Below, one piece after another: positions 55,215 through 63,194 of a stretch of 64,000 bases of DNA. A model generated the notes under the pieces. The model saw only the letters and a list, made by a program, of their open reading frames with translations, did not search any database and was not told the origin of the DNA. A program made the position numbers and the translations under genes. Numbering within the stretch: the first letter of the stretch is position 1; every line of letters starts with the position of its first letter. This stretch comes from Verrucomicrobiota bacterium (lineage in GTDB: Bacteria; Verrucomicrobiota; Verrucomicrobiia; Opitutales; Opitutaceae). The stretch is from NCBI GenBank assembly GCA_014584295.1, contig JACTNC010000019.1, forward strand, positions 186,001 to 250,000, written 5' to 3'.

Positions 55215-55544
55215 CTAAATGGGCAGGATGTGCGAGGGCGCGGTTTGGCTGAACTCTACGCGATCGGGCGTGTGTCGCCAACCCACGTAATATAGGGTGG
55301 TGCCGATGGATGTCGGTCAACCGCTTGAGCACTGTCCTGGAGGGCGGATTGGATTTGTCGCTCCAGGCATTGTCTAGGAAGTGTGTGCCCAGTTGGAACC
55401 GCTGGGCGAGATCTGGCTGCACAACGAAACGATCAGAGCGCCTGTGCGACGGGGTGGAACAGGATGGCGCGTCGCGAAACTCGTTTCTGCCGAATGCTTC
55501 GAATATCCGTGGATCCTCGGAAAATTTCGTTTTTCGGAGATGGA
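55215..55544. other. 330-nt gap without a supported gene
   Basis: No conserved reading frame, RNA or strong hairpin is seen. A plus-strand frame from 55381 runs antisense into the bicupin gene and matches nothing I recognise. A weak imperfect stem (55517-55541, CTCGGAAAA/TTTTTCGGAG) lies just beyond the bicupin stop and could end its transcript. Confidence 0.4.
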
Positions 55545-56309
55545 TTACTTCACGGCGGCACCGAAGGAAACGACGCGTAGTCCGTCCTGCCCGGCGCGGA
55601 GTGTGGCGGCGCATCCGCGTGGAATGAACAGGGTCTGGCCAGCGCCAAAGGAGGCGGTTTCGTCAGCGAATTGGACGGAGCCGGAACCGGCGAGCACGTG
55701 GAGCGTTCGCTCCCAAGGTGTGCTTGCGGCGATCTGGGCAGCCCCGTTGTCGGGGAGCGCAATGAGGATGGCGTCGCAGGATGCCGTATCGGCCGGCGAC
55801 AGCAGTACCGTGCGGCCTGTTTTCTCTGACGATACCTGCGCGTGAATGCCGATCCGCGAGGAGGTGGTGGGGGTCGATCCGTTTCCGCCAGACTCCGCCT
55901 GCTGCGTGTCCGCCTGTCGTCGGCGGATGTGTTTCACCTTTGCGATGTGTTCCGCAAAGGAGGCATGACCCTCCTTTTCGGCATCGAGGAAGGCGTTGAA
56001 GAGGAAGTATTCCAATGGTGAATCGCCGCGGGTGATCGTCTGATGAACCACGCCCGCGGGCAGATAGAACAGCGAACCCACGCTGGCCGAAAACCTCTGA
56101 TTGCCGACAAGGACGTCGCCCTCACCGGCGAGCACGAGAAAAATCTGCTCCTTGTGTTCATGCTGGTGTGGCGGACCATCAAGACCGGGTTGCCAGCGGT
56201 TGATAGCAACCTCAGAACGTTCGGTTTCGGAGCGGTCAATGAGCACTGTGATCTCATTGAGACCGGCGACGTCGAGTTTCTGTCCGGAATGGGTGTCGCG
56301 CAGGATCAT
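55545..56309 (-). CDS. Bicupin-domain protein
   Basis: A 254-residue protein with two cupin domains. Domain 1: PPHQHEHKEQIFLVLAGEGDVLVG and LFYLPAGVVHQTI, with the His/Glu metal site. Domain 2: WERTLHVLAGSGSVQFADETASFGAGQTLFIPRGCAATL, whose metal-binding histidines are largely lost. A Ser/Thr-rich linker joins them. Such proteins act as sugar or sugar-acid isomerases, dioxygenases or small-molecule binders. It starts 19 nt after the enolase-superfamily gene, so the two are co-transcribed. ATG 56309 was chosen because it begins the first cupin. Confidence 0.8.
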   Translation of the reverse strand: MILRDTHSGQKLDVAGLNEITVLIDRSETERSEVAINRWQPGLDGPPHQHEHKEQIFLVLAGEGDVLVGNQRFSASVGSLFYLPAGVVHQTITRGDSPLEYFLFNAFLDAEKEGHASFAEHIAKVKHIRRRQADTQQAESGGNGSTPTTSSRIGIHAQVSSEKTGRTVLLSPADTASCDAILIALPDNGAAQIAASTPWERTLHVLAGSGSVQFADETASFGAGQTLFIPRGCAATLRAGQDGLRVVSFGAAVK

Positions 56310-56328
56310 GTGGAGAAGAGTGGGAGCA

Positions 56329-57636
56329 TCAACGATCGGCTGGAGCGCCGTCAGGAGTGCGCAGGATATCGTAGCTTTTTTCCTCGTAGGGGAATTTTGC
56401 AGCGACGGCCTCGTCGAGTTCGAGGCCGAGGCCTGGCTTGTCCGGTGGTAGCGCATAACCCCGCTCAATCCGAATTCCACCCCCTCGGAAGAGGTCGCTC
56501 CAGAATGGGTCGTGGCCACTGCCCAGTTCGAGGAGTGTGGCGTTCGGCGTGCACATGCAGACGTGGAGGGAGGCGAGATTGCTGACTTCGCTCTGCGGCG
56601 TATGGGGCGAGACATCGACTCGGAAGCATTCGGCGAGTGCGGCGATCTTCTTCATCTCCATGATGCCGCCGACGTGGACCACATCCGGCATGATGACATC
56701 GACGAGATGTTCCGCGCAAAGCGGACCGAAATGGTAGCGGCTCGTCAACCGTTCGCCTGTCGCCAGCGGTACTCGGGTTCGATTGCGCAGCAGACGAAGT
56801 TCCCCAAGGTCCTCGTTTTCGAGTTGCGTGGCTTCTTCGACCCAGAGCGGACGCAGGGGCTCGGCCAGTCGGCAGAACTCGGATGCCCATGAAGGCGGCG
56901 CCTTTGCGTGCAGTTCGGCTATGATGTCAAAATCGGGACCGACTGCAGCGCGGATGTCTGTAAGCTGCGCTATGCCCTCGTGCAAAGCCCGAGGAAAATC
57001 GATGATGCGTTTCTCGGCGGGGAAGAAACTCCCCTTGATGCAGGTCCAGCCGTCGGCCTGTTTCTGCTTCCAGAGGGCGATTTCCTCTTCGCGGTTCTTG
57101 GGACGTCGGCGTTTGCGATGGCTTATCCGTTCGAGGTAGCCCTCATGGCAATAGAGCCGGACCTTGTCGCGGGCCTTGCCGCCAAGGAGCTGGTAGATCG
57201 GCACGCCAAGCGCCTTTCCGAGGATGTCCCAGAGTGCGATCTCCACGGCACTGAGGGCGGACATCAGAACCGGGCCGCCTCTATAGCGCGGTCCGCGAAA
57301 CATTGTTTGCCAGAGTCGTTCGATTTCGGCGGGATTCTTTCCCACGAGGAAGCGCTTGTGCTCCTCGATTGCCGTCGCGACCGTACGGCACTTGGCGGAA
57401 AGCGTGCCTTCGCCGAGTCCAGTGATGCCCTGGTTGGTGTAGATCTTGACGAAAACGAAGTTCTCGTCGTTTCCAGCATCGACCAGGATGGTCCTGAGGT
57501 CCGTGATTCGCAGCGCGGAGAGATTGCCCTTCTCCTGGGTTTCACCGAGCGTCGGAGTTTGCGCAAAGATGTGTGGACTGAGAGCCGAAGCGGCTCCGGC
57601 TAGGCCTGCGGAAAGGAAGGATCGTCGGTCAAGCAT
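56329..57636 (-). CDS. Tat-exported mandelate racemase/galactonate dehydratase-like enzyme
   Basis: A 435-residue enolase-superfamily protein. The N-terminus MLDRRSFLSAGLAGAASALSPHIFAQ carries a twin-arginine motif, so a cofactor-loaded enzyme would be exported. Capping domain: GITGLGEGTLSAK. Barrel: KGSFFP, a metal ligand pair in IIAELHAKA (Glu in place of the usual Asp, with His two residues on), VEEATQLEN, ATGERLTSRYHF, VGGIMEMKKIAALAE and the histidine in VSPHTPQSEVSN. The pattern is that of acid-sugar dehydratases (galactonate/mannonate/rhamnonate group). These are normally cytosolic, so export is unusual. Confidence 0.85.
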   Translation of the reverse strand: MLDRRSFLSAGLAGAASALSPHIFAQTPTLGETQEKGNLSALRITDLRTILVDAGNDENFVFVKIYTNQGITGLGEGTLSAKCRTVATAIEEHKRFLVGKNPAEIERLWQTMFRGPRYRGGPVLMSALSAVEIALWDILGKALGVPIYQLLGGKARDKVRLYCHEGYLERISHRKRRRPKNREEEIALWKQKQADGWTCIKGSFFPAEKRIIDFPRALHEGIAQLTDIRAAVGPDFDIIAELHAKAPPSWASEFCRLAEPLRPLWVEEATQLENEDLGELRLLRNRTRVPLATGERLTSRYHFGPLCAEHLVDVIMPDVVHVGGIMEMKKIAALAECFRVDVSPHTPQSEVSNLASLHVCMCTPNATLLELGSGHDPFWSDLFRGGGIRIERGYALPPDKPGLGLELDEAVAAKFPYEEKSYDILRTPDGAPADR

Positions 57637-57803
57637 GGCGAGCGGAGGGGAGGATTGTTGGAGCACAGCCGGCGATCACATGGCTTGAATCGCGGGCGCA
57701 GAGGCGTGGATCCGTAACACTGGGGTACCTATGCAGCGGATTTGGGATAGGGTCCATGATGAACGTCGTGGTTCGTTTTCCGAAGGCTAAAAAGCGCCCG
57801 GAT

Positions 57804-57827
57804 AACTGTCTGCGGCAGCCGACAGTT
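57804..57827. promoter_or_regulatory. Inverted repeat upstream of the enolase-superfamily gene
   Basis: AACTGTC-TGCGGCAGCC-GACAGTT has perfect 7-bp arms and a partly symmetric centre. It lies between the minus-strand dehydratase operon and a possible truncated plus-strand gene at 57878; it may be a divergent-promoter operator. The rest of the 364-nt gap 57637-58000 shows nothing else. Confidence 0.4.
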
Positions 57828-57877
57828 CCTTCCGAGGAGATTCCCACCTGGCTCGTAACGTGCACAAGTATCCTTCC

Positions 57878-58000
57878 ATGAGCGAACCTTCCAACGAAGT
57901 TCCCCGAGTGAGATTCCGGCCGTTTCTGCGCACGGATATTGGAGTCGTGGTCTGGGGGATCACCTTGCAGATACCACCGAGCCTTGTGCTGGGCGCCTGG
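57878..58000 (+). pseudogene. Possible truncated 5' end of a regulator gene
   Basis: From ATG 57878 about 40 codons read like protein (EVPRVRFRPFLRTDIGVVVWGITLQIPPS) with codon use like the neighbours. The frame then enters the antisense of the FAH gene tail, so any real gene is truncated at about 58000. The segment is not assigned to a family. Its position after an inverted repeat and divergent from a sugar operon suggests the stump of a regulator, but chance cannot be excluded. Confidence 0.25.
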
Positions 58001-58873
58001 TCATGGATGTATGATTCGGTTCGTCAGCTGGCCGAGACCTTCGATTTCGATGGTGACGGTATCGCCGGCATCGACGACAAAAGATCGGTCGGAACCGGTG
58101 AACACGATGTCACCCGGTTCAAGAGTGAGTACGCGTGAGAGTTCGGCGAGGATCTTCTCCGGCGGGTAGAGCAGACCCTTGGTGTCAGACGTGTGCTCCG
58201 TTTCCTTGCCTGTCGAGGTGTTCTTTATGCGGAGAGTGCGCCGTCGAACTTTCCAATCGGTGCCGCGCTCAATGAAGGGCCCGAAGGGAGCAAAGCGGTC
58301 GCCGAGCTTCAGCCCGGCGGCTAGCATGACCTCGGCGCGGCCGGGGTCCTCGCCATTCCGCCGCTGGAAGGACTCGGGGAATCCGAAGAGCTCATTGCCT
58401 GTGGCATAGCCGAAGATTGCTGCTCGAGCCTCGGAATCCGTCGCGTTGTGCAGCCGGCGGCCGACGATTAGGACGACCTCTGCCTCGGTTTTCAACTGGT
58501 CGACGACTGTCGGGATTGGGACTGTGTCGCCGTCAGTGGCGACGGCGCCGTTCGACTTGGCGAACCAGCGGATGAACGGTGGGGGATTCGGGTCCTTCCC
58601 CGCGTAGGAGTTGGCGAGGCAGAGAATGTTTCTCGGCTCGGAAGGCGGCAAGAGTTTCGCACTGGCGAGGGCCATGCGGAGGCCGGTTTCGCGCCCGCCG
58701 GACCACGGAGCGGCGTCGAGAACCAGCAGCGTGTCGCCGTCGACGCGTGCGTAATGGGCGGTGCCGGAATGGTCGGCGAAGCGACAGTACTTTTCCGCGG
58801 GGGAGGCGGCCGTTGCCAAGCCGGCGGAGAGCACGGTGAGCACGGGCAGGAGGCAGCGCATTGGCGTATGCAT
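58001..58873 (-). CDS. Fumarylacetoacetate-hydrolase-family protein with signal peptide
   Basis: A 290-residue FAH-fold protein with a clear Sec signal (MRCLLPVLTVLSAGLATAAS). ILCLANSYAGKDPN, KTEAEVVLIVGRRLHN with the Glu-x-Glu metal pair, LAAGLKLGDRFAPFGPFIERG and LEPGDIVFTGSDRSFVVDAGDTVTIEIEGLGQL are typical. The segment that usually gives the third metal ligand (NDVTARD) reads TGNELFGFPES, so Asp is replaced by Glu. Relatives hydrolyse diketo acids in sugar-acid pathways in the cytosol; export is unusual. It lies 50 nt after the TonB-dependent receptor. Confidence 0.85.
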   Translation of the reverse strand: MHTPMRCLLPVLTVLSAGLATAASPAEKYCRFADHSGTAHYARVDGDTLLVLDAAPWSGGRETGLRMALASAKLLPPSEPRNILCLANSYAGKDPNPPPFIRWFAKSNGAVATDGDTVPIPTVVDQLKTEAEVVLIVGRRLHNATDSEARAAIFGYATGNELFGFPESFQRRNGEDPGRAEVMLAAGLKLGDRFAPFGPFIERGTDWKVRRRTLRIKNTSTGKETEHTSDTKGLLYPPEKILAELSRVLTLEPGDIVFTGSDRSFVVDAGDTVTIEIEGLGQLTNRIIHP

Positions 58874-58923
58874 CAGGCTCGCCGGTGGAGATCGGGCCTT
58901 TGGAAGCGGAAGCGTCGGTTAAA

Positions 58924-61779
58924 CTAGAAGATGAACTGGATGCCGCCGCGGATGTTGTAGCCGAACTCTCGCGAGTAGCGCAGCCGCGACTTGTCGCCTG
59001 TGTAGGTGTCCTGGGCCTGGTTGGTGAGATTCTGACCGTTGACGAAGAGCCGGAAGTTGTCGGTCAGTTTGTAGCTTGCCTGTGCGTCGATGGAGTAGTG
59101 GTCGGCGCGGTAGTAGTCGCCGGGCAGGGTTGTTCCATTTATCGTGAAGAGCGGACGGAGTTCGCGGAGGCTCTCCGACTGATAGTTCCATGCGACACGT
59201 GCCTGGAAGCGGTATTTCTGATAATACAAGGCAAGGTTTGCCGACTTGTCGGGCTGCTCGAAGAACGGCAGGCCGGTACGGTTTGGGACGGTGACCTCGG
59301 AATCGATAAAGGTGTAGTTCGCATCGATTCCAAGGCCATCGAGGAAGCCTGGGAGAAACACGAGTGGAAGCTGCACGTTGAGTTCGACACCCTTCACTTT
59401 GCCGCTTTCTGCATTCCGGTAGATCTGCGTGTTGAGCTGTTCGAAATTCAGGCCGTTATAGGTGACATTGTATTGGGTGTCGCTGAAACGGTAGATCGGG
59501 TTCTTGATATCCTTGTAGAAGGCCGCGATCGAGAGGATACCCCCTGAGTTCAGGTAATAGTCGAGCGAGATGTCGAAATTACTCGACTCGAATGCTTGAA
59601 GGTCCGGATTGCCGATGGTGAGGGCACCTGTATTCGGGTAGCCTGGAGTCGGCGAGACGGTGTCGGTTTGGTATACCAGACTCGATTTCGGCGACATGTA
59701 TTCATAGCGCGGGCGGCCGACGGTGCTGGTGATGGATGCTCGGGCGATCAGATTTTTCGCGAATTCGTAGCGGCCCTGGAGATTCGGCAGGAGGTTGTCG
59801 TAATTGAAGCTGCCTTTGTTGTCGAAGAGCCCCTGGAAGGCACCGCCGAAGCTGCGGTATTCCTTTCCGGAAATCGTTGCGTCCGTGTATTCATAGCGGG
59901 CACCGCCAAGGAGGGTAAACTTGCCCCAGGTCGCGCTGCCCATTGCATAGCCGGCGTAGATGTCCTCGGTGAGATTGTAGGTGTCCTCTGCATTGTTCTG
60001 GGCGGAGCCGTCGGCGTCGTACGTGAGGCCGCCGATATTTGCCTTTACCCAGTCGCGCAGCACGAAGTAATCGAGATCGAAGATCGTGTTGTACTTTCCG
60101 AGCACGGCCTGTCCAGGAGACTTGGCGGCGCCGGTGGTCGCGATCGTTGGATTGATGCTGCCTGCGACATATCGAGCGGAGTTATCGTGGACGAACCGCT
60201 CCCGGGTGTTGGCCTTGGCGCCGACCTTGATCGATCCGGTGCCACCGAGGAAATGCTCCAGGTCCCACTTGAAGTCGACCTTTGGCGTATAGGTGTTCTC
60301 CTCCACCTTTGAAGTTTCAAAGTTGAAGCGCCGAAGCGGATATTGGGCGGGGTTCGCGTAGTCGGTTGAGGTCGTGGAGAAGCCGATGCGGAATTCGCTC
60401 CAGTCGAGGGTCATTGGTCCGGCAGAGGAATTGCCCCCGCGGAACTGACCTGTATTGAAGCCGGAGTTCTGCTCTTCCTGCGCAAAGGAGTAGGTCAGTT
60501 CGGGAGTGATCGTGAGATTGCCGCGGTGGATGACGGCGCCGCCTGTGACGTTGAAGAGTTTCTGGTTGCGTGGATTGTAGAATGCGCGGCGTTCCGAGCG
60601 GGCCCGTCCCCAGACTACGCTGTGATCGTTGAGGATGGTGAGGTTGCCGTTTTGTCCATTGGAAACCTCCTGACGATAGTTCTCCTCATCGAACTCATTG
60701 AAGATTGTGTGGAGGTAGAGCTGCAGGCTGCTTGATGGGCGATATTCGAGGTTTGCATTGAAGCCGGTGCGTTCGCGTACGGCGTCTTCGGGAAGGATTT
60801 GAATCGAGTCAGGTGCGATTACCGACACATTGTTCGCGGTTCGCACGGACCAATCCGATTGGATAGCCTCGGTGCGGAAGGGACGGCGTGAGAAGCTGCC
60901 GGCGAGCGCCACACCGACGGTTTTGTTGGCGCCGAAGCGGTCGGAAAAGCTGGCATCAGCCTCATAGATCTTGTCGTTGGCCAAGTCGCTGTAGCCCATC
61001 GCGAGCGAGCCGCCTATGAAGCGGGTGGGGCGGTCGAAGGCACTCGCACTGCGGATGTTGATCGCGCCACCGATGCCGGTTCCGTCCATGTCCGGCGTGA
61101 TCGTTTTCACGACTTCAATCTGGGAAATCTGGGAGGAACTGATGACGTCGAGCGGCATTGAGCGACCCGAGCGGCCGTCGACGCCAGGGGCGGCGATTGT
61201 GGCCCCGTTGAGCGTTACCGCATTGAGATTGGCCTCGGCACCCCGGATTGTGACGAACCGGCCTTCGCCGTTGTCGGCGACGATTGAGATGCCGGGAAGA
61301 CGTGAGAGCGCATCCGCGACATTGCGATCCGGAAGATTGCCGATCGAGTCAGAGGAGACGATGTCGACAAGGCTCTGTGATGTACGCTTTTGCTGGAGCG
61401 CCTTCGCCCTGCCTTCCCGGTACCCTTCGACAACGAGTTTCTCGAGCTGGAGTACCTGGTCACCCATCTTTATCGGAACATTGAGCACGCCCGAGTCTGG
61501 CACGGCGATCGCCGACGAGGTGCTTTCATAGCCGAGGAAGGAAGTGCGAAGTGTGTAGTTGCCTGCGGCAATGTTGGTAAAACGGAAACGCCCCTGTTCG
61601 TCGGCGACGACAGTGCGACCGTTCTCGACGATGACGACCGAAGCACCCGGTAGGAGAGCTTGTGACTTGGCATCGGAAACGACTCCGACGACCTCTGTGG
61701 CGCGTGCGCTGAGCACACCAACTAGAACAAGCAGAGCGGCACCAAGGCCGCGATTCAGCAGGGACGGTATGAATCTCAT
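58924..61779 (-). CDS. TonB-dependent receptor with N-terminal carboxypeptidase-regulatory domain
   Basis: A 951-residue outer-membrane receptor. Signal peptide (LGAALLVLVGVLSARA), then a CarboxypepD_reg-like beta sandwich (VVGVVSDAKSQALLPGASVVIVENG to LGYEST), then the plug domain (SLVDIVSSDSIGNLPDRNVADALSRLPGISI, VTIRGAEANLNAVTLNG, IEVVKTITPDMDGTGIGGAINI) and a 22-strand-type barrel ending in YNIRGGIQFIF, with the terminal aromatic residue. The VVEG pre-plug segment fits a TonB-box position. Such receptors import oligosaccharides; no SusD homologue is nearby, so this resembles the SusD-free type of proteobacteria and verrucomicrobia. Confidence 0.93.
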   Translation of the reverse strand: MRFIPSLLNRGLGAALLVLVGVLSARATEVVGVVSDAKSQALLPGASVVIVENGRTVVADEQGRFRFTNIAAGNYTLRTSFLGYESTSSAIAVPDSGVLNVPIKMGDQVLQLEKLVVEGYREGRAKALQQKRTSQSLVDIVSSDSIGNLPDRNVADALSRLPGISIVADNGEGRFVTIRGAEANLNAVTLNGATIAAPGVDGRSGRSMPLDVISSSQISQIEVVKTITPDMDGTGIGGAINIRSASAFDRPTRFIGGSLAMGYSDLANDKIYEADASFSDRFGANKTVGVALAGSFSRRPFRTEAIQSDWSVRTANNVSVIAPDSIQILPEDAVRERTGFNANLEYRPSSSLQLYLHTIFNEFDEENYRQEVSNGQNGNLTILNDHSVVWGRARSERRAFYNPRNQKLFNVTGGAVIHRGNLTITPELTYSFAQEEQNSGFNTGQFRGGNSSAGPMTLDWSEFRIGFSTTSTDYANPAQYPLRRFNFETSKVEENTYTPKVDFKWDLEHFLGGTGSIKVGAKANTRERFVHDNSARYVAGSINPTIATTGAAKSPGQAVLGKYNTIFDLDYFVLRDWVKANIGGLTYDADGSAQNNAEDTYNLTEDIYAGYAMGSATWGKFTLLGGARYEYTDATISGKEYRSFGGAFQGLFDNKGSFNYDNLLPNLQGRYEFAKNLIARASITSTVGRPRYEYMSPKSSLVYQTDTVSPTPGYPNTGALTIGNPDLQAFESSNFDISLDYYLNSGGILSIAAFYKDIKNPIYRFSDTQYNVTYNGLNFEQLNTQIYRNAESGKVKGVELNVQLPLVFLPGFLDGLGIDANYTFIDSEVTVPNRTGLPFFEQPDKSANLALYYQKYRFQARVAWNYQSESLRELRPLFTINGTTLPGDYYRADHYSIDAQASYKLTDNFRLFVNGQNLTNQAQDTYTGDKSRLRYSREFGYNIRGGIQFIF

Positions 61780-61854
61780 GGATTGGGTAGGTAAGGGGTG
61801 GGACTCGGCGGTGCTGAAACGACCGCGTTCATTCCTTGAGGAGATCGTGAATTA

Positions 61855-61881
61855 GGGATAGTGAAATAAAAAGAATGTCAA
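61855..61881 (-). promoter_or_regulatory. Candidate promoter of the TonB-dependent receptor
   Basis: On the minus strand TTGACA (61876-61881) is followed after 15 nt by TATCCC (61855-61860), about 75 nt before the receptor start, in a strikingly AT-rich stretch (61850-61925). The -35 is perfect, the -10 and spacing are poor, so this is tentative. Confidence 0.35.
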
Positions 61882-62006
61882 CGATTGAAATAATAAATGA
61901 TACAATATGAGCGAAATTGTTGATGGATAGTCGACATGATCCTCCAGCTAAATACGACTCTGGTGGGGTGAGGATCGATAGTTGGAGGCTCTGAATGAAA
62001 TAATTT

Positions 62007-63194
62007 CTATTTCATCACCGATTTTGCGAATCGTACGAGAAGATCGGGATCTCCGTAGCCACCGGGCTTTGTGAAAATGGGAATCTTGAATTCGAGCCGT
62101 TCGAGTTCGGCTTCGACGACAGCGTTTTCCCACGGTCCGCGGACAAGGAGCTGCCGTCCACCGAGAGACTTGCAGGCGTTCCACGCGCTTTCTCCGCCGG
62201 TGAATAAGTAGGCTCCGGGGATCCTTGATGGAGCGAGGATCGCGGCGGTTTGTGCGATGAAGGATTGCACGGTTGAGGAGCGCAGATGCTCCGACGGATC
62301 GAAACGGAGCGCAGCTATTCGTTTGTGGGTGAAAGCCTCTCGGATTTTGGCAACCGCGGTGGCAGGAGTGAGTCCGCCGGTTTTTACCGTCACGACAGCG
62401 GCATGGCCGGAAGCCGCGAGTTGCTCGACCTGCCGATGCGTGGCTGGATGGCGGGTCCCACACAGGATCAGCAGCGTATCGAGAGAGATTGCGGGTGAAT
62501 CTATCGGTGACTCGGGAGCTGGTAGGTAGTCGGCAATGCTGACTGCGAGGCCATTGGAGCCTACAAAGACAGTTTCCGGGGCGGTCGCGCGGGTCGTCGC
62601 AACAATCATGTCAATATCGGACGGAGTTTCGGCATCACATACGATCAGCCGAGCTTGGCCCGGGTTGCTCGTGAGTACCTGCTGCGCGTCGCCGCGACGC
62701 AGGAGGTCGAGCGAGAGGTGGAAGCACTCCAATCCGCAGTCACCGAGCAGCGGAACGATACGACTATCGCTGGCGGGCCAGATGGGATCGTCGCGAAACG
62801 GCGTTTCACTTAGTGGAACTCCATCGACGAGAAGGATGCCATCTCGCACGGTGCGACCCGTGGAGGGATTTGCCGGGCACAGGATCATTCGCCGCGGGCG
62901 CAGCGTCTCGTTGACTGCGCGTAGTTCGGCGCCGAGTGGCCCGCGCAGCGTCGAATCAATTTTCTTCAGCAGCAGGCGGCCGCCGGCCGAGAGTTGATTC
63001 TTCAGCAGGCGTGTCACGATCTCACGCGCGGTTTCCGATGGGAGATTGCGCGTTTCCGTTGTGAGCACGGTCAGGCTTTGAGGCGACAGTGGGGTCAATC
63101 TGAGCGGAACGACGACGGGATGGCCGTGGCGCCTGAACGACGCTCCAACTTCCAGACCTCCGCTGAGGTCATCCGCGAGGAGGAAGTCGCTCAT
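62007..63194 (-). CDS. Four-carbon acid sugar kinase (DUF1537/OtnK family)
   Basis: A 395-residue kinase of the DUF1537 family, whose members phosphorylate four-carbon acid sugars such as 3-dehydrotetronate. N-terminal domain: FLLADDLSGGLEVGASFRRHG and LLKKIDSTLRGPLGAELRAV, the typical substrate domain. C-terminal nucleotide domain: LLILCGTRHPATHRQVEQL, AYLFTGGESAWNACKSLGGRQLLVRG and the TKPGGYGDPDLLV end. ATG 63194 is used; the frame is open to 63485 inside the next gene. It overlaps the upstream gene's stop by 4 nt. Confidence 0.88.
   Translation of the reverse strand: MSDFLLADDLSGGLEVGASFRRHGHPVVVPLRLTPLSPQSLTVLTTETRNLPSETAREIVTRLLKNQLSAGGRLLLKKIDSTLRGPLGAELRAVNETLRPRRMILCPANPSTGRTVRDGILLVDGVPLSETPFRDDPIWPASDSRIVPLLGDCGLECFHLSLDLLRRGDAQQVLTSNPGQARLIVCDAETPSDIDMIVATTRATAPETVFVGSNGLAVSIADYLPAPESPIDSPAISLDTLLILCGTRHPATHRQVEQLAASGHAAVVTVKTGGLTPATAVAKIREAFTHKRIAALRFDPSEHLRSSTVQSFIAQTAAILAPSRIPGAYLFTGGESAWNACKSLGGRQLLVRGPWENAVVEAELERLEFKIPIFTKPGGYGDPDLLVRFAKSVMK

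Noticed and set aside
55381-55845. Plus-strand frame with GEIWLHNETIRAPVRRG
   Set aside because: It runs antisense through much of the bicupin gene, matches no family I know, and has no clear start signal.
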